Source: a virus
Direction: 5' to 3' (one strand)
Virus record (IMG/VR): IMGVR_UViG_3300042922_000736
Location: 1-63,835 of that record
DNA length: 63,835 nucleotides
Shown here: one piece after another, positions 26,061 through 34,212 of the stretch
How positions within the stretch are numbered: the first letter of the stretch is position 1
Layout: each line of letters opens with the position of its first letter
Notes under the pieces: model-generated
The model's input: the letters and a program-made list of their open reading frames with translations, nothing else
What the model was told of the DNA's origin: nothing
Databases searched by the model: none
Position numbers and translations under genes: made by a program

Positions 26061-26085
26061 AAAAAAGCCCGCCATCGAGGCGGGC
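26061..26085 (-). terminator. Rho-independent terminator between protease and capsid genes
   Basis: On the minus strand a 7-bp stem GCCCGCC/GGCGGGC with a 5-nt loop is followed by six T. It stands 14 bp before the capsid start, so it would reduce transcription into the capsid gene unless read through. Confidence 0.8.
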
Positions 26086-26157
26086 CGTGTGTGGAAAATG
26101 GCAGGACTACCGTCCGGCCCTCCGGCTGCGCCGGGTGACTTCTGCCGATAGCGGCAG

Positions 26158-26778
26158 TTACGAAGCGTCCTGCCGGATGCCCCGAATTTGCTGTTCCATG
26201 CGGGCCTTGCGCTCGGCTATGCGCCGGGCGGCAGCAGCTGCGTCGCGCTTCCTGCGCTCGGCCTCGCCCTCTTGCTCGCTGCGCGCCGCTTCACGGTCGC
26301 GCAGGGCAAGCTCGGTGTCTTCGTAAGCCGGGAACGCCACCGCACTAACCTCGAAAAGCTCTACCTCGAGGATGGTGCGGATCGGAATCTCGCCGGTCTT
26401 CTCCTGCCACTCCTGCTTCGTCACGCGGAAGCCGAAGGACATGCCGCTAATGTCGCCGCGCTCCACCAGTGTGAGCAGATCCTGCCCATCGCGGGTGTCG
26501 GGCACATCGATCTCGACCTTGAGGCCATGCGCATCGACCGAAAGCCGGAGCGTCCCGGACTTGGTGCGACCGATCACGCGCCCCGTGTCGTGGTCGATCA
26601 GGGCGCGGATGTCGTCGCCGATCGTCTTATCGAACGCGCCGGGGGCGATGCGCTCAATGAAGAAGTCGCCGATGCTGGTGTCGGAATTGAAGACCGCGGC
26701 GTAGCCCGTCAGCGTGCGCTTGTCGCCATCGGCGCGCGCCTCAACGCCCGCAAGGCCGCGCTTTTCAAACTTGGTCAT
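26158..26778 (-). CDS. HK97 family prohead protease
   Basis: 206 residues. The herpes-like serine protease signature is present: L-T-G-Y-A-A-V-F-N-S, H63 in I-D-H-D-T-G and S114 in I-S-G-M-S-F-G-F, with E-L-F-E-V-S-A-V-A-F-P-A-Y after it. It matures the prohead by cutting the capsid delta domain. The C-terminal 50 residues are a charged coiled coil. End-to-end with the portal gene. Confidence 0.92.
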   Translation of the reverse strand: MTKFEKRGLAGVEARADGDKRTLTGYAAVFNSDTSIGDFFIERIAPGAFDKTIGDDIRALIDHDTGRVIGRTKSGTLRLSVDAHGLKVEIDVPDTRDGQDLLTLVERGDISGMSFGFRVTKQEWQEKTGEIPIRTILEVELFEVSAVAFPAYEDTELALRDREAARSEQEGEAERRKRDAAAAARRIAERKARMEQQIRGIRQDAS

Positions 26779-28046
26779 CAGGCTGCCGCCTCGTCTTCGC
26801 TTTGCTGGTCGTTGTCATTGGCGGTCGGCGCTGCCGGCTCGCCCTGCTGTGGTTGCGTCCCCAGCGGCACCGTGGCGCCCTGGATATACAGTTTTTCGGC
26901 CGGCCCGCCCTTGGGTGGCAGGTTCTCCAGACCGCGGACCTCATCCGGAGTCCGAATGCCGTTTTGAATCGCGACGCCATACCCGTCCATGCGGCTCTTG
27001 AAGTCGCCGCGGAGCAGGCCATCAAGATTGTGCTCGACGTAGCGGCTGGTGTTGCCGCGGCCGAACAGCTTCAAGTTCACTTCGCCCTCAAACGCCTCGG
27101 CCCACTGGCCGATGAGGTGCTTGACGAGGTGCAGATCCTGCTGCTCGGCATTCGAGAACGTCGCCCGGCTCAGATCCTGGAGAAACACAGGCGGCAACTG
27201 CCACGCGCGGGCGATCTCTTCGATCTGGAACCGCCGCGCATCGGTCATCTGCCCCTTTTCGGGATCAAAACCGACAGGCGCCAATGTGTAGCCCGGCGGG
27301 ATGGAAAATACCTGCTCGTCTCGGGACTTGGCGCCTTCGATCGCGCGCTTGATTTCGCTCTTAGCGCGAGCAAGGGCCTCCGGGCCCACAGGAAGCGGGC
27401 CGGTCAGTGCGAGTGGCGGGACACCGCCACCGGCAAAGAAGTGGCTGGCGTAGTCGTTCATGGCGAGGGCAAGCTGGATGGCCTTGGCGGCCATCTGCAC
27501 CGGCCCCTTATGGTCGATGCCGTTCGACTTGAGCATGAACGGCAAGTCGATCACGTCGCGCGCCGGGTACTCCCTACCCTCTGTGCGGTAAGTTACCACC
27601 CCGCCAATGCGGGAGACCGTGACCTTGGCCGGATCCAGGGGCCAAAGAGCCTCGATGCCCTGCGGTGTGCGCTCAATCCACGCCAGTCCGCGCCCGCCAG
27701 TGAACACCTGCTGCCAGAAATACTGGCGGAACTTGAAGCTATCCTGCAGGTCGTTTGGTGCGTCGTGGACCACCGCCTCCAGCTTGCCGCCGACGCGCTC
27801 CGAACCGCTCTTGGTCTTGCGATAGGCGTGTAGCGGCAGGGCAGCCATGGTCCGCGACAGGAACGTCACCGCAGCGGCGACAGCCGGCACCTGCAGCGCA
27901 CTGTCTATCGTGACGTGCGGAATATTGGCGCCGCCGACGCCGAAGAACTCCAGAAAGTTCTCGTGGCTTACCGGGATTGTGGGGTTTTCAATCGTTGCCG
28001 CACGTTTCTCCCCCGTTCGGCGGATATCGTAACCGAATATCTTCAT
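26778..28046 (-). CDS. portal protein, HK97 family
   Basis: 422 residues. Portal features: V-P-A-V-A-A-A-V-T-F-L-S-R-T-M-A, E-A-L-W-P-L-D-P-A-K-V, and E-I-A-R-A-W-Q-L-P-P-V-F-L. Twelve copies form the DNA entry ring. The C-terminus ends T-A-N-D-N plus ten residues (D-Q-Q-S-E-D-E-A-A-A), again like a tmRNA-tag. Confidence 0.92.
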   Translation of the reverse strand: MKIFGYDIRRTGEKRAATIENPTIPVSHENFLEFFGVGGANIPHVTIDSALQVPAVAAAVTFLSRTMAALPLHAYRKTKSGSERVGGKLEAVVHDAPNDLQDSFKFRQYFWQQVFTGGRGLAWIERTPQGIEALWPLDPAKVTVSRIGGVVTYRTEGREYPARDVIDLPFMLKSNGIDHKGPVQMAAKAIQLALAMNDYASHFFAGGGVPPLALTGPLPVGPEALARAKSEIKRAIEGAKSRDEQVFSIPPGYTLAPVGFDPEKGQMTDARRFQIEEIARAWQLPPVFLQDLSRATFSNAEQQDLHLVKHLIGQWAEAFEGEVNLKLFGRGNTSRYVEHNLDGLLRGDFKSRMDGYGVAIQNGIRTPDEVRGLENLPPKGGPAEKLYIQGATVPLGTQPQQGEPAAPTANDNDQQSEDEAAA

Positions 28047-28056
28047 TTTTCCGCCG

Positions 28057-29676
28057 TTACAGGGAGAGAATCGAGAACTCTGGGTCGTCCCAGGGGGAGG
28101 TGGTCGCTGGGTTGGCCGCCACTTCCCGCGCCTTCAGCCCCAGCGCCATGGCCGTGGCCACCGCGCCATCGATGCGGAACCGCGTCTTGGACTTGTCGAG
28201 CTTGCGATTGCCGGACGGATCCTGCACCACAATTGCGTTGGCGAAGCAGAAGCCGAGCACCGGGTTGCCGTTGTGCCCCAGCCGCCGGTGAACCACCGAC
28301 GCCTCAAGCGCCTCGACGGCCGGCGACATGTCGCGGAAGCCCTGCCCCCACGGAATGAGCCGGATGCCCTCACCAGCAGCGTCCTTGCCGTCGATGTAGG
28401 CGCCTATGCCGAGCCGCTGGAACTCGACGAGCAACTGCTCGATGCGCCAGCGGTCATAGGCCAGGCCAAGGATGTTGTACTCGTCGCGCAGTTCGCCGAT
28501 GCGGCGCGCTACGTAGGAGTAATCCACAGCGCGACCTGGCGGCGTCTCGAGCCAACCGTCGGAGGCCCATACATCATACGGCGCGCGGTCGCGGCGGGCG
28601 TGGTCGTTCAGGAACTCTTTCGGCTTCCAGAACCACGCGCCGATGCGCTCCTCGCCCGGCTCCGCTGACGTGCCCACCAGGGCCGTCAGATCGTGCACGC
28701 CGGACAGGTCGAGCGCGAGATAGATGCCCTCGCCGGGCACCAGCGTCTTGCCGGTCTGGCACGCCTTCCATTCCGAGCGTGCAATGAGCGGCGTCTGCTG
28801 GTCGACGCGCTGATTCAGGTACAGGTTGCGGAACGCCGCTTCCTTCGACTTCTGGCGATCGGCCTCGTCGGCGAGCGCGGCTAGGTCTTCCAACGAGCGG
28901 AAATCGCCCAGCGCCGGGTTCGCCGCGGCCCAGGCATCCTTGTCCAGGATGTCGGCCTCGTCGTCGGCGCAATACAGATGCACCAGGATGCGGTCGTCGT
29001 TCGCCACCAGCCCGTCGTCGATCAGCTTCGACAGCGGATGCTCCGGGTCTGGTGACTGCGTCGAGATAACCAGCCCCAGCGGTTCCTGCCGCGCGCCCTG
29101 GGACGTGTTGAGCACATCGTAGAGCTCGGAATTGCGCGACTGCGCGAGCTCGTCGTAGATCCACACCGACGGGTTCAGGCCGTGCTTTGTGCCGGCGTCG
29201 GCCGACAGGGCGCGGTAGAACGAGCCGTTCGACTTGCACACCACCGTCTTAGTCGATGGCACGATGGTCAGGATCTGCGCCAGTTCCTCGTCGGCCTCAA
29301 CCAGCTGCCGGATGAACTTGAACACCTGGCCGGCCTGCTCGCGGTCGTTCGCCGCGGAGTAAATTTCGCCGTTCAGGATGGCTTCCGGGCCAATTAGGTG
29401 CGCCAGCGCGATGGCCGCGATTATCGCGGTCTTCCCGTTCTTACGAGCCACCGACAGGATGGCCCGCCGCACTTTTCGGTTTGCGCCCTTGTGCGGTGCG
29501 TACAGGTCGATGATGAACTGCTTCTGCCAAGGGCGAAGCTTCAGCAGGCCGCCCTGCCCCTCGCCGGACGGCACCTTCAGCAGTTCGATGAAGTCGATGA
29601 CACGCTGAGCGCGAGCCAAACCGGCTTTGGTGACGCCGTCTCCCCGGCGCGCCCATTCGGGCCGTTGCACGGCCAT
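28057..29676 (-). CDS. terminase large subunit
   Basis: 539 residues. ATPase Walker A-like S-V-A-R-K-N-G-K-T (75-83) and Walker B V-W-I-Y-D-E (171-176); nuclease acidic sites in L-A-L-D-L-S-G-V-H-D (about 315) and the late D-G-A-V-A-T-A-M-A. It cuts and pumps DNA into the prohead. It is HK97/P27-partner type and 9 bp from the small subunit. Confidence 0.93.
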   Translation of the reverse strand: MAVQRPEWARRGDGVTKAGLARAQRVIDFIELLKVPSGEGQGGLLKLRPWQKQFIIDLYAPHKGANRKVRRAILSVARKNGKTAIIAAIALAHLIGPEAILNGEIYSAANDREQAGQVFKFIRQLVEADEELAQILTIVPSTKTVVCKSNGSFYRALSADAGTKHGLNPSVWIYDELAQSRNSELYDVLNTSQGARQEPLGLVISTQSPDPEHPLSKLIDDGLVANDDRILVHLYCADDEADILDKDAWAAANPALGDFRSLEDLAALADEADRQKSKEAAFRNLYLNQRVDQQTPLIARSEWKACQTGKTLVPGEGIYLALDLSGVHDLTALVGTSAEPGEERIGAWFWKPKEFLNDHARRDRAPYDVWASDGWLETPPGRAVDYSYVARRIGELRDEYNILGLAYDRWRIEQLLVEFQRLGIGAYIDGKDAAGEGIRLIPWGQGFRDMSPAVEALEASVVHRRLGHNGNPVLGFCFANAIVVQDPSGNRKLDKSKTRFRIDGAVATAMALGLKAREVAANPATTSPWDDPEFSILSL

Positions 29677-29685
29677 ACGCTAATC

Positions 29686-30144
29686 CTACTTGCCGCCGAT
29701 GAGGCCGGCGAACTTGCTCTTTGGCTTTTCCGCCTTCGGCGTCAGCGCCGATCGCGCCTTCGGGTCCAGCCCAAGGCGATCGCCCATCGACATCATGATG
29801 CGGGCCGCCTCGTTGCGGATCTTGAACCAGGGGTTCGGCACCAGATTCCCGGTCGCGCCAGGCACCAGCGGCGGCTCAACCTTCAGCGCCTCAGTCGCGC
29901 GCTTGTGGTCCGCCCAGGCCACGGCGTAAATCGAGATGCCACCCGCGTCGGTCGAGGCGTAGGTCTGCGGCGGCATCGCCGAGACAATCATCTCGAAGCA
30001 ATCGCGCGCGTCGCCCTCAAGATAGTTCGGAATATACACGTCGCCGGCGGGCCGTGTTGACGGCGCTCGCTGCTTTCGCTTTCCGGGATTGCCCTTTAGC
30101 GCCTGCATTTCCGGCGTTTCGGGGCGCGGACCTCTTGCGCCCAT
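29686..30144 (-). CDS. terminase small subunit, P27 family
   Basis: 152 residues. Start G-A-R-G-P-R-P, then L-K-G-N-P-G-K-R, and a helical centre (Y-A-V-A-W-A-D-H-K-R-A-T-E) match P27-type small terminases. It recognises the phage packaging site. Its likely target is the symmetrical DNA just upstream (30303-30382). Confidence 0.85.
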   Translation of the reverse strand: MGARGPRPETPEMQALKGNPGKRKQRAPSTRPAGDVYIPNYLEGDARDCFEMIVSAMPPQTYASTDAGGISIYAVAWADHKRATEALKVEPPLVPGATGNLVPNPWFKIRNEAARIMMSMGDRLGLDPKARSALTPKAEKPKSKFAGLIGGK

Positions 30145-30469
30145 AAGTGATTCCTGCTAGTATTCAAAAATCGGCGTTGAGCGTTGCTCCGCCGCAAAAC
30201 TTAGCGCCAAAAAATAAATCTCGAAACCTGCGGGATTTAATACACGACTGGGGCCGCCGGTAGTAGGGTCAAACGCCCTAGAAAATCGACCCACCCCCTC
30301 CTGTTGCAAAAATGTCACGTGATATTTCTGCAACACGAAAGAATGTTGCTTAAAACGACCTCGAAACGCAATATTCTTTCGTCTGGCGTGTGGCATGTGG
30401 TATACCACCGATCCCCTGCCCGACACGCGCGAAATCTTATATAACTATCAATGACTTATATGGTTGGCC
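30145..30469. promoter_or_regulatory. AT-richer noncoding region before the terminase operon with two symmetric elements
   Basis: No convincing gene. It holds a 32-bp imperfect palindrome at 30303-30334 (14 of 16 pairs, centre CACGTG) and, next to it, 13-nt inverted arms at 30335-30347 and 30370-30382 (12 of 13). The base composition is clearly richer in A/T than the neighbours. Candidates are a late promoter/operator or the cos packaging site. Confidence 0.6.
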
Positions 30470-30622
30470 TTACTTTGTTGCCTTGTGATCGGCAACCTTC
30501 GCCTTGACGCTCTCGAAGACGTCTTTGACCGCAGCCTTCGCCACCTCAGTGTCGCCTTTGACTGCCGCCTTGGCAGCCTGCACCACTGCACGCCTTGCCT
30601 TGCCGCAGTGGTGACAGGCCAT
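30470..30622 (-). CDS. small basic helical protein
   Basis: 50 residues, starting 1 bp after the HNH stop (TGACATG). An N-terminal C-H-H-C-G-K-A-R motif is followed by a long A/K/V helix (about residues 12-45). Function unknown. The clean start and position suggest a real gene. Confidence 0.55.
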   Translation of the reverse strand: MACHHCGKARRAVVQAAKAAVKGDTEVAKAAVKDVFESVKAKVADHKATK

Positions 30623-30623
30623 G

Positions 30624-30953
30624 TCAGTCTCCTATGGGCCATCCATCAGGGCCGAACTGCACGAACGTGCCCCGCTCCATCGCGCTCTTGTCCCTGTCGT
30701 GGTGCGTCTTGCACAACGACTGCAGGTTGCCAGCGTCGAAGAACAGCGCCTCCGCCCCGCGATGCGGGCGCACATGGTCCACCACCGTGGCCTCGGTAAC
30801 GATGTCATCGGCTAGGCACATGCAGCACAGGGGCTGCTCTGCTAGCGCCATGCTGCGCAGGCGCTTCCACCGTGCCGTGTCGTACAGCTTGCGGTACTGG
30901 CCAGCCTCTGCGCTGCGTTGGTCAGTGCAGCGTCTCGCCGTCTTCGTTGGCAT
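30624..30953 (-). CDS. HNH endonuclease next to terminase
   Basis: 109 residues from ATG 30953. The HNH core is complete: C-C-M-C, V-V-D-H-V-R-P-H-R-G, N-L-Q-S-L-C-K-T-H-H. Phages with HK97/P27-type packaging often keep an HNH protein near the terminase for efficient cos cutting. It overlaps the YodC-like gene by 32 nt. Confidence 0.8.
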   Translation of the reverse strand: MPTKTARRCTDQRSAEAGQYRKLYDTARWKRLRSMALAEQPLCCMCLADDIVTEATVVDHVRPHRGAEALFFDAGNLQSLCKTHHDRDKSAMERGTFVQFGPDGWPIGD

Positions 30954-31176
30954 ACAGCACGTCGTCCTCTTCCTCGTCGAGGCAGAACAGCGCCTCAACC
31001 GGGAACAGCGCCTGCTGTAGCTGCTCGCCGATGAACCACGCCACGAGCGAATAGCCGTCCTTGCCGCCAATCACGGTCATGGCCGGGCCACCGGAGACCA
31101 GAGCAACCTGGGTGCCGTTGTCGTAGCTGGCGACGTCCGGGAACATGCCCCAGTGCGAGAGGGATTCTTCGCTCAA
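30922..31176 (-). CDS. YodC/DUF2158-like protein
   Basis: 84 residues. V-A-L-V-S-G-G-P-A-M-T-V and V-A-W-F-I are the DUF2158 signature. The start is judged to be TTG 31176 because AGGAG stands 6 nt before it and it overlaps the previous stop (TTGA). Function of the family is unknown. Confidence 0.65.
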   Translation of the reverse strand: MSEESLSHWGMFPDVASYDNGTQVALVSGGPAMTVIGGKDGYSLVAWFIGEQLQQALFPVEALFCLDEEEDDVLYANEDGETLH

Positions 31177-31256
31177 GTCTTGCTCCTCTTGAGAACGCTG
31201 CGGACGGCGCACCAGATCATGATGCAGCCCAGGGCTACGAAGGCGTTGAACCACAT
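31173..31256 (-). CDS. membrane micropeptide
   Basis: 27 residues: one hydrophobic helix (F-V-A-L-G-C-I-M-I-W-C-A-V) and a basic tail. Its stop overlaps the start of the next gene, indicating coupling. Confidence 0.45.
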   Translation of the reverse strand: MWFNAFVALGCIMIWCAVRSVLKRSKT

Positions 31257-31265
31257 CGCTGGCGC

Positions 31266-31412
31266 CTACATGCCAGCCGGAACGGCATCATCCGGCGGGA
31301 TGGGCCAAGCCCAGCTGCCGGAAGGCGTCACCACCGTGACGAACTTGCGCGAGCCGAAGATCGGGTTGCTGGTCAGGAAGCGCCCGATGGTAGCGCTACA
31401 GCGTAGGACCAT
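31266..31412 (-). CDS. small hypothetical protein
   Basis: 48 residues, beta-like (F-G-S-R-K-F-V-T-V-V-T-P-S-G-S-W-A-W-P). It overlaps the neighbouring membrane micropeptide in another frame. No family recognised. Confidence 0.4.
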   Translation of the reverse strand: MVLRCSATIGRFLTSNPIFGSRKFVTVVTPSGSWAWPIPPDDAVPAGM

Positions 31413-31485
31413 GAGGCACCTGCAGCGTGACGGCGCCATAGCCGACGGCCATGAGCCAGAACCAGAGGGCGAAGGCGGGGAGCAT
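31396..31485 (-). CDS. membrane micropeptide
   Basis: 29 residues with one hydrophobic helix (F-A-L-W-F-W-L-M-A-V-G-Y-G-A-V). One of several very small membrane peptides in this accessory segment. Confidence 0.4.
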   Translation of the reverse strand: MLPAFALWFWLMAVGYGAVTLQVPHGPTL

Positions 31486-31495
31486 GTCGGGCGGC

Positions 31496-31816
31496 CTAAG
31501 AGAAAACATAGCCCGCCCTGACGGCCTCGCTAGCAGCCTTCATGCGAGGTTCATCAAAGTATCGATGTGTAGATTCTCCAGTTGCCAACTTGGCCGAATG
31601 CCAATTGGCGGGAGGAACACCAAGCCGCTTTTGCCTGGCTTTATTGAACTCAAAAGACGACCCGAACCAGGCATTTATCTCCCGCAGCAGAAGATCTCGA
31701 TTTTCCCGCTCGGCGACTTCTTCCGCTTCCATGAAGCGCGACATGCGAACGTCGTATCGATGCTGCTTGTCGCGCGCCAGGGCTATGGCGCGCTGTAAAT
31801 CGTTGAGTCCACCCAT
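31496..31816 (-). CDS. hypothetical helical protein
   Basis: 106 residues, charged and helical (R-F-M-E-A-E-E-V-A-E-R-E-N-R-D). No domain recognised. Confidence 0.5.
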   Translation of the reverse strand: MGGLNDLQRAIALARDKQHRYDVRMSRFMEAEEVAERENRDLLLREINAWFGSSFEFNKARQKRLGVPPANWHSAKLATGESTHRYFDEPRMKAASEAVRAGYVFS

Positions 31817-31820
31817 CGCC

Positions 31821-31889
31821 CTACTTCGCCCCGGCAGCCCTAAGCATGGCTTCGGCGGTGCGAATGACGGCGTTCCAGAAGTAGGTCAT
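31821..31889 (-). CDS. possible micropeptide
   Basis: 22 residues (T-Y-F-W-N-A-V-I-R-T-A-E-A-M) with AGGA 7 nt before ATG. Plausible but unproven. Confidence 0.3.
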   Translation of the reverse strand: MTYFWNAVIRTAEAMLRAAGAK

Positions 31890-31921
31890 GGGTGGATCCT
31901 CGTTTGGATGGGGTGACGAAC

Positions 31922-31993
31922 TGGAGCGGCCACCCGGAATCGAACCGGGCTTCGCAGGTTGGAAGCCTGTTGCCTCGCCATGAGGACAGCCGC
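31922..31993 (-). tRNA. phage tRNA-Gly (TCC), short D-loop
   Basis: 72 nt with encoded CCA. Acceptor stem GCGGCTG with TGGCCGC (two G-T pairs), anticodon loop CTTCCAA (anticodon TCC, glycine), a 5-bp T-stem CCCGG/CCGGG with loop TTCGATT. The D-arm is reduced to a 3-bp stem and 5-nt loop, and the anticodon stem to four good pairs. It could help decode GGA codons or be a degenerate relic. Confidence 0.85.
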
Positions 31994-32527
31994 GAAATGC
32001 TTCGACGTGGGCTCCCATGCGGTGAGCCTATGACCAGCAAGAGCCGAAGCTCCGGTGCTGCACGTCGATCGAAGAGTGGAACAGGTGAACGTTGTCCGGC
32101 GAAGCCGTCGTCCATACCCCTGTACGCCACTCGCTCGCTGGCCTAGGACCCCAGCGGCCCGGTTTATACCCGGTGACTTCGTTGCCCCCGCTGGGCAATC
32201 CAAACGCGCCGGGACCCGCACCCGCCTCAGCAGGGGATCCCGGCGCAGTCATCGCGGCGGAGGAGAGCGCCAGCGATGATGGGTAGACGCAGCCGGCTTA
32301 TTCCGTTCGGCGTGCCTACTAGGGGCCAGCGCTGGACACTGCGTCTATAGGAATGGGGCGGCTCCAGAGGTGGCCCTTAGTCAGCGGCGCACTGGACGGC
32401 ATTCACCCCAAGCGGTAGGAGCATCAAGCTCCAATTTCATACCTTCACTTTAACCGCTTGGTCGTGTGTTCGAATTGTGGCAGTCGCTAATTCTGCTTTA
32501 TCTGCAATTACTTGGGTATAGCTCCAA
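31994..32527. other. 534-bp noncoding region rich in inverted repeats
   Basis: No credible gene. Inverted repeats: 32150-32157 with 32188-32195 (8 bp, loop 30 nt), 32206-32214 with 32238-32246 (9 bp), 32249-32255 with 32273-32279 (7 bp), 32285-32292 with 32339-32346 (8 bp), and 32408-32416 with 32453-32461 (9 bp, enclosing a second hairpin GGAGC/GCTCC). Placement beside a tRNA gene suggests one or more structured RNAs. Confidence 0.5.
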
Positions 32528-33322
32528 TCACGCTGCTTTTGGCACGTCTTCGTATTTCAGGTGCCCAAGCTGCGTTGCGATGGTGTAGAGCGCCATGATA
32601 GCGACCGCTTTTGCCGTCGCTTCGGCTCGCGCCTTGCCGTTTGAACCGAGCTCGCGTCCGACCACCTCGAGCGTCGCGCCGTCGATGCACAGCCGCTCGA
32701 AGGGCTCGACAACGGGGCCGAGCGCCGCCTTGATCCGTGCCAGCCGTCGCTGGTTGTCGATCATGGCATTCACCCGCTCGTCGCCGCGCCACGGCTTCGG
32801 AACCGGAGCCGCGGGCCGCATCGTGGTTTCCGTGGTGCTGGTCTTCTGCACCGGCGGCATCTCGCTGGCATAGCCCGCCGCGGTAATCTTGCGCTCGCCC
32901 TTGTACACCAGCGCCCCATCGGGACGGACCCAGGTGCGCTGGTCGATCTGCACCGGCTCGAAGCCGAGCGAGGAGCCGCCCAGCAGGGCCTGGCTATTCG
33001 CGCTCGACTCGATCCGACGATAGGCCATGGCGTACTTCAGCAAGTGGCGCTTGTCGTCGTCGAGCAGGGCACGGGCCAGGGGCCACCCATTGTCGTTGTC
33101 AGGCTTGCCGTCCCAGTCCTCGCCGAGGATCTGGCGGTGGCGCGCTCGCGCCCCGGCCCTGCGGCAGGACTTGGCCTCGGCCTTCTCCACCGCGGCCTTC
33201 TCCTTGCGATGACGGTTGGCCAACTCCGCAGATGCCGCAGCAAGCTCGGGATTGGCCTCGCGCCACTTGGGTTTGGCGGGGGTGGCATCGGTAGGCACGT
33301 TGTCGTTGTCAGCGTCGCACAC
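32528..33322 (-). CDS. hypothetical protein with possible C-terminal HTH
   Basis: 264 residues from GTG 33322, with AGGAG 7 nt upstream. An N-terminal low-complexity part with D-N-D-N, a basic charged coiled coil, and a C-terminal helical part (L-C-I-D-G-A-T-L-E-V-V-G-R-E-L-G) that may be a helix-turn-helix. Function unknown; perhaps a late regulator, since it precedes the packaging genes. Confidence 0.5.
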   Translation of the reverse strand: MCDADNDNVPTDATPAKPKWREANPELAAASAELANRHRKEKAAVEKAEAKSCRRAGARARHRQILGEDWDGKPDNDNGWPLARALLDDDKRHLLKYAMAYRRIESSANSQALLGGSSLGFEPVQIDQRTWVRPDGALVYKGERKITAAGYASEMPPVQKTSTTETTMRPAAPVPKPWRGDERVNAMIDNQRRLARIKAALGPVVEPFERLCIDGATLEVVGRELGSNGKARAEATAKAVAIMALYTIATQLGHLKYEDVPKAA

Positions 33323-33373
33323 GGCGGGCTCCTGTGGGGATTGCGGGGTATGCGCGCTGTCGTGTTTCTGACG

Positions 33374-33448
33374 GATAGGTAGTGTTTTGACCGCTATGGC
33401 GCTAGGAAAGCGCGCCGGTATCTGCAGATGTCGCGAGCTATGCACAGG
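33374..33448 (-). repeat. dispersed intergenic element, copy B
   Basis: Same orientation and block order as the copies at 6518-6588 and 49526-49593 (CCTGTGCA, GACATCT, a GCGCG hairpin, AACACTAC), with about 10 extra bases in the hairpin part. Confidence 0.55.
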
Positions 33449-33947
33449 CTGCTAGCGGGGCGTTATCGTTGGCAGCCCCACCAACGCCCGCCGCCAGCCA
33501 CTCCTCCACCGTCGCCTCGACGAGGTCGGCGCACTCCTCCGGCGTTGTGGCGTGGATCGTCACCACCACGTAGCCCAGGCCGATGAGGAGGGCGTGCCGG
33601 TCAATCTGCTCCTCACTCACCTTGCCCTTCTCGGCCTTGAGCTCAATCATCAGTAGCCGGCCGTGGCTGGCATAGATCCGCAAGTCCGGGTCGCCCGCCG
33701 CAATCCCGGTGGCCTTGGCGATGGTCGCCTCCCGCGGGCTGCGGCGAGCCGCGTTGAAATCGCCGGCCAGAGTGAACGCGCCGGGCATGACGGCAGAGGC
33801 GGCATAGTCCGGCCTAGCGCGCAAGCGGCGCACAGCCTCGGCCTGCAGTCGCCACTCCAGGTCCGGCGCCGAGGCCGTGCTGGTCGTCACGACCTTCGTG
33901 CCGTTCGCCGTGGTGCGGGTGCGCTTGCGGGTGACGGTGCGGGGCAT
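33438..33947 (-). CDS. VRR-NUC-type nuclease
   Basis: 169 residues. The PD-(D/E)xK core is visible: G-D-P-D-L-R-I, then L-M-I-E-L-K-A-E-K-G, S-E-E-Q and a late hydrophobic strand (Y-V-V-V-T-I). VRR-NUC proteins cut branched DNA, useful in replication or packaging. The C-terminus ends A-A-N-D-N plus A-P-L-A-A-C-A. Confidence 0.75.
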   Translation of the reverse strand: MPRTVTRKRTRTTANGTKVVTTSTASAPDLEWRLQAEAVRRLRARPDYAASAVMPGAFTLAGDFNAARRSPREATIAKATGIAAGDPDLRIYASHGRLLMIELKAEKGKVSEEQIDRHALLIGLGYVVVTIHATTPEECADLVEATVEEWLAAGVGGAANDNAPLAACA

Positions 33948-33957
33948 GGGGAGAGTC

Positions 33958-34212
33958 CTCGGTTGCGCTGCTCGGCATATTGCAACCGAGCTACCAAAAA
34001 ACCGAGCGTGTAAATATATACTCCCTCCCCGGATTCATCACCCAAATAGGAAGAAATATATATGTATTGTGTTTTTACACGCTCTATATATATGTTATTG
34101 ATATTGTTGAAGAAATGGCGTGCAAATTTTTTGCACGCTCGTTGCACGCTCCGCACGCTCGCCGACGAGAGCGTGCAAAACAGGCCGAGCGTGCAAAATG
34201 AAATGCACGCTC
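33958..34212. repeat. iteron array and AT-rich segment: putative replication origin
   Basis: Repeats of the element TTGCACGCTC in both orientations at 34004-34014, 34073-34084, 34118-34126, 34127-34140, 34141-34151, 34152-34160, 34169-34180, 34187-34198 and 34203-34212. Between the first two and just after lies A/T-rich DNA with TATATA runs (34015-34117). A 9-bp inverted repeat (33958-33966 with 33981-33989) flanks one side. It stands directly beside the primase-helicase gene. Confidence 0.7.

Noticed and set aside
24782-26062. Plus-strand frame of 426 codons opposite the capsid gene
   Set aside because: Exact antisense shadow of the capsid; no ribosome site and no recognisable domain.
30157-30426. 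89-codon minus-strand frame in the gap before the small terminase
   Set aside because: Composition differs from all neighbours, it spans the palindromes, and no family is recognised; better seen as regulatory or packaging DNA.
32150-32195. Hairpin with a 30-nt loop in the region beside tRNA-Gly as a seventeenth array member
   Set aside because: Loop length fits but the conserved core is absent on either strand, so it is probably coincidence.
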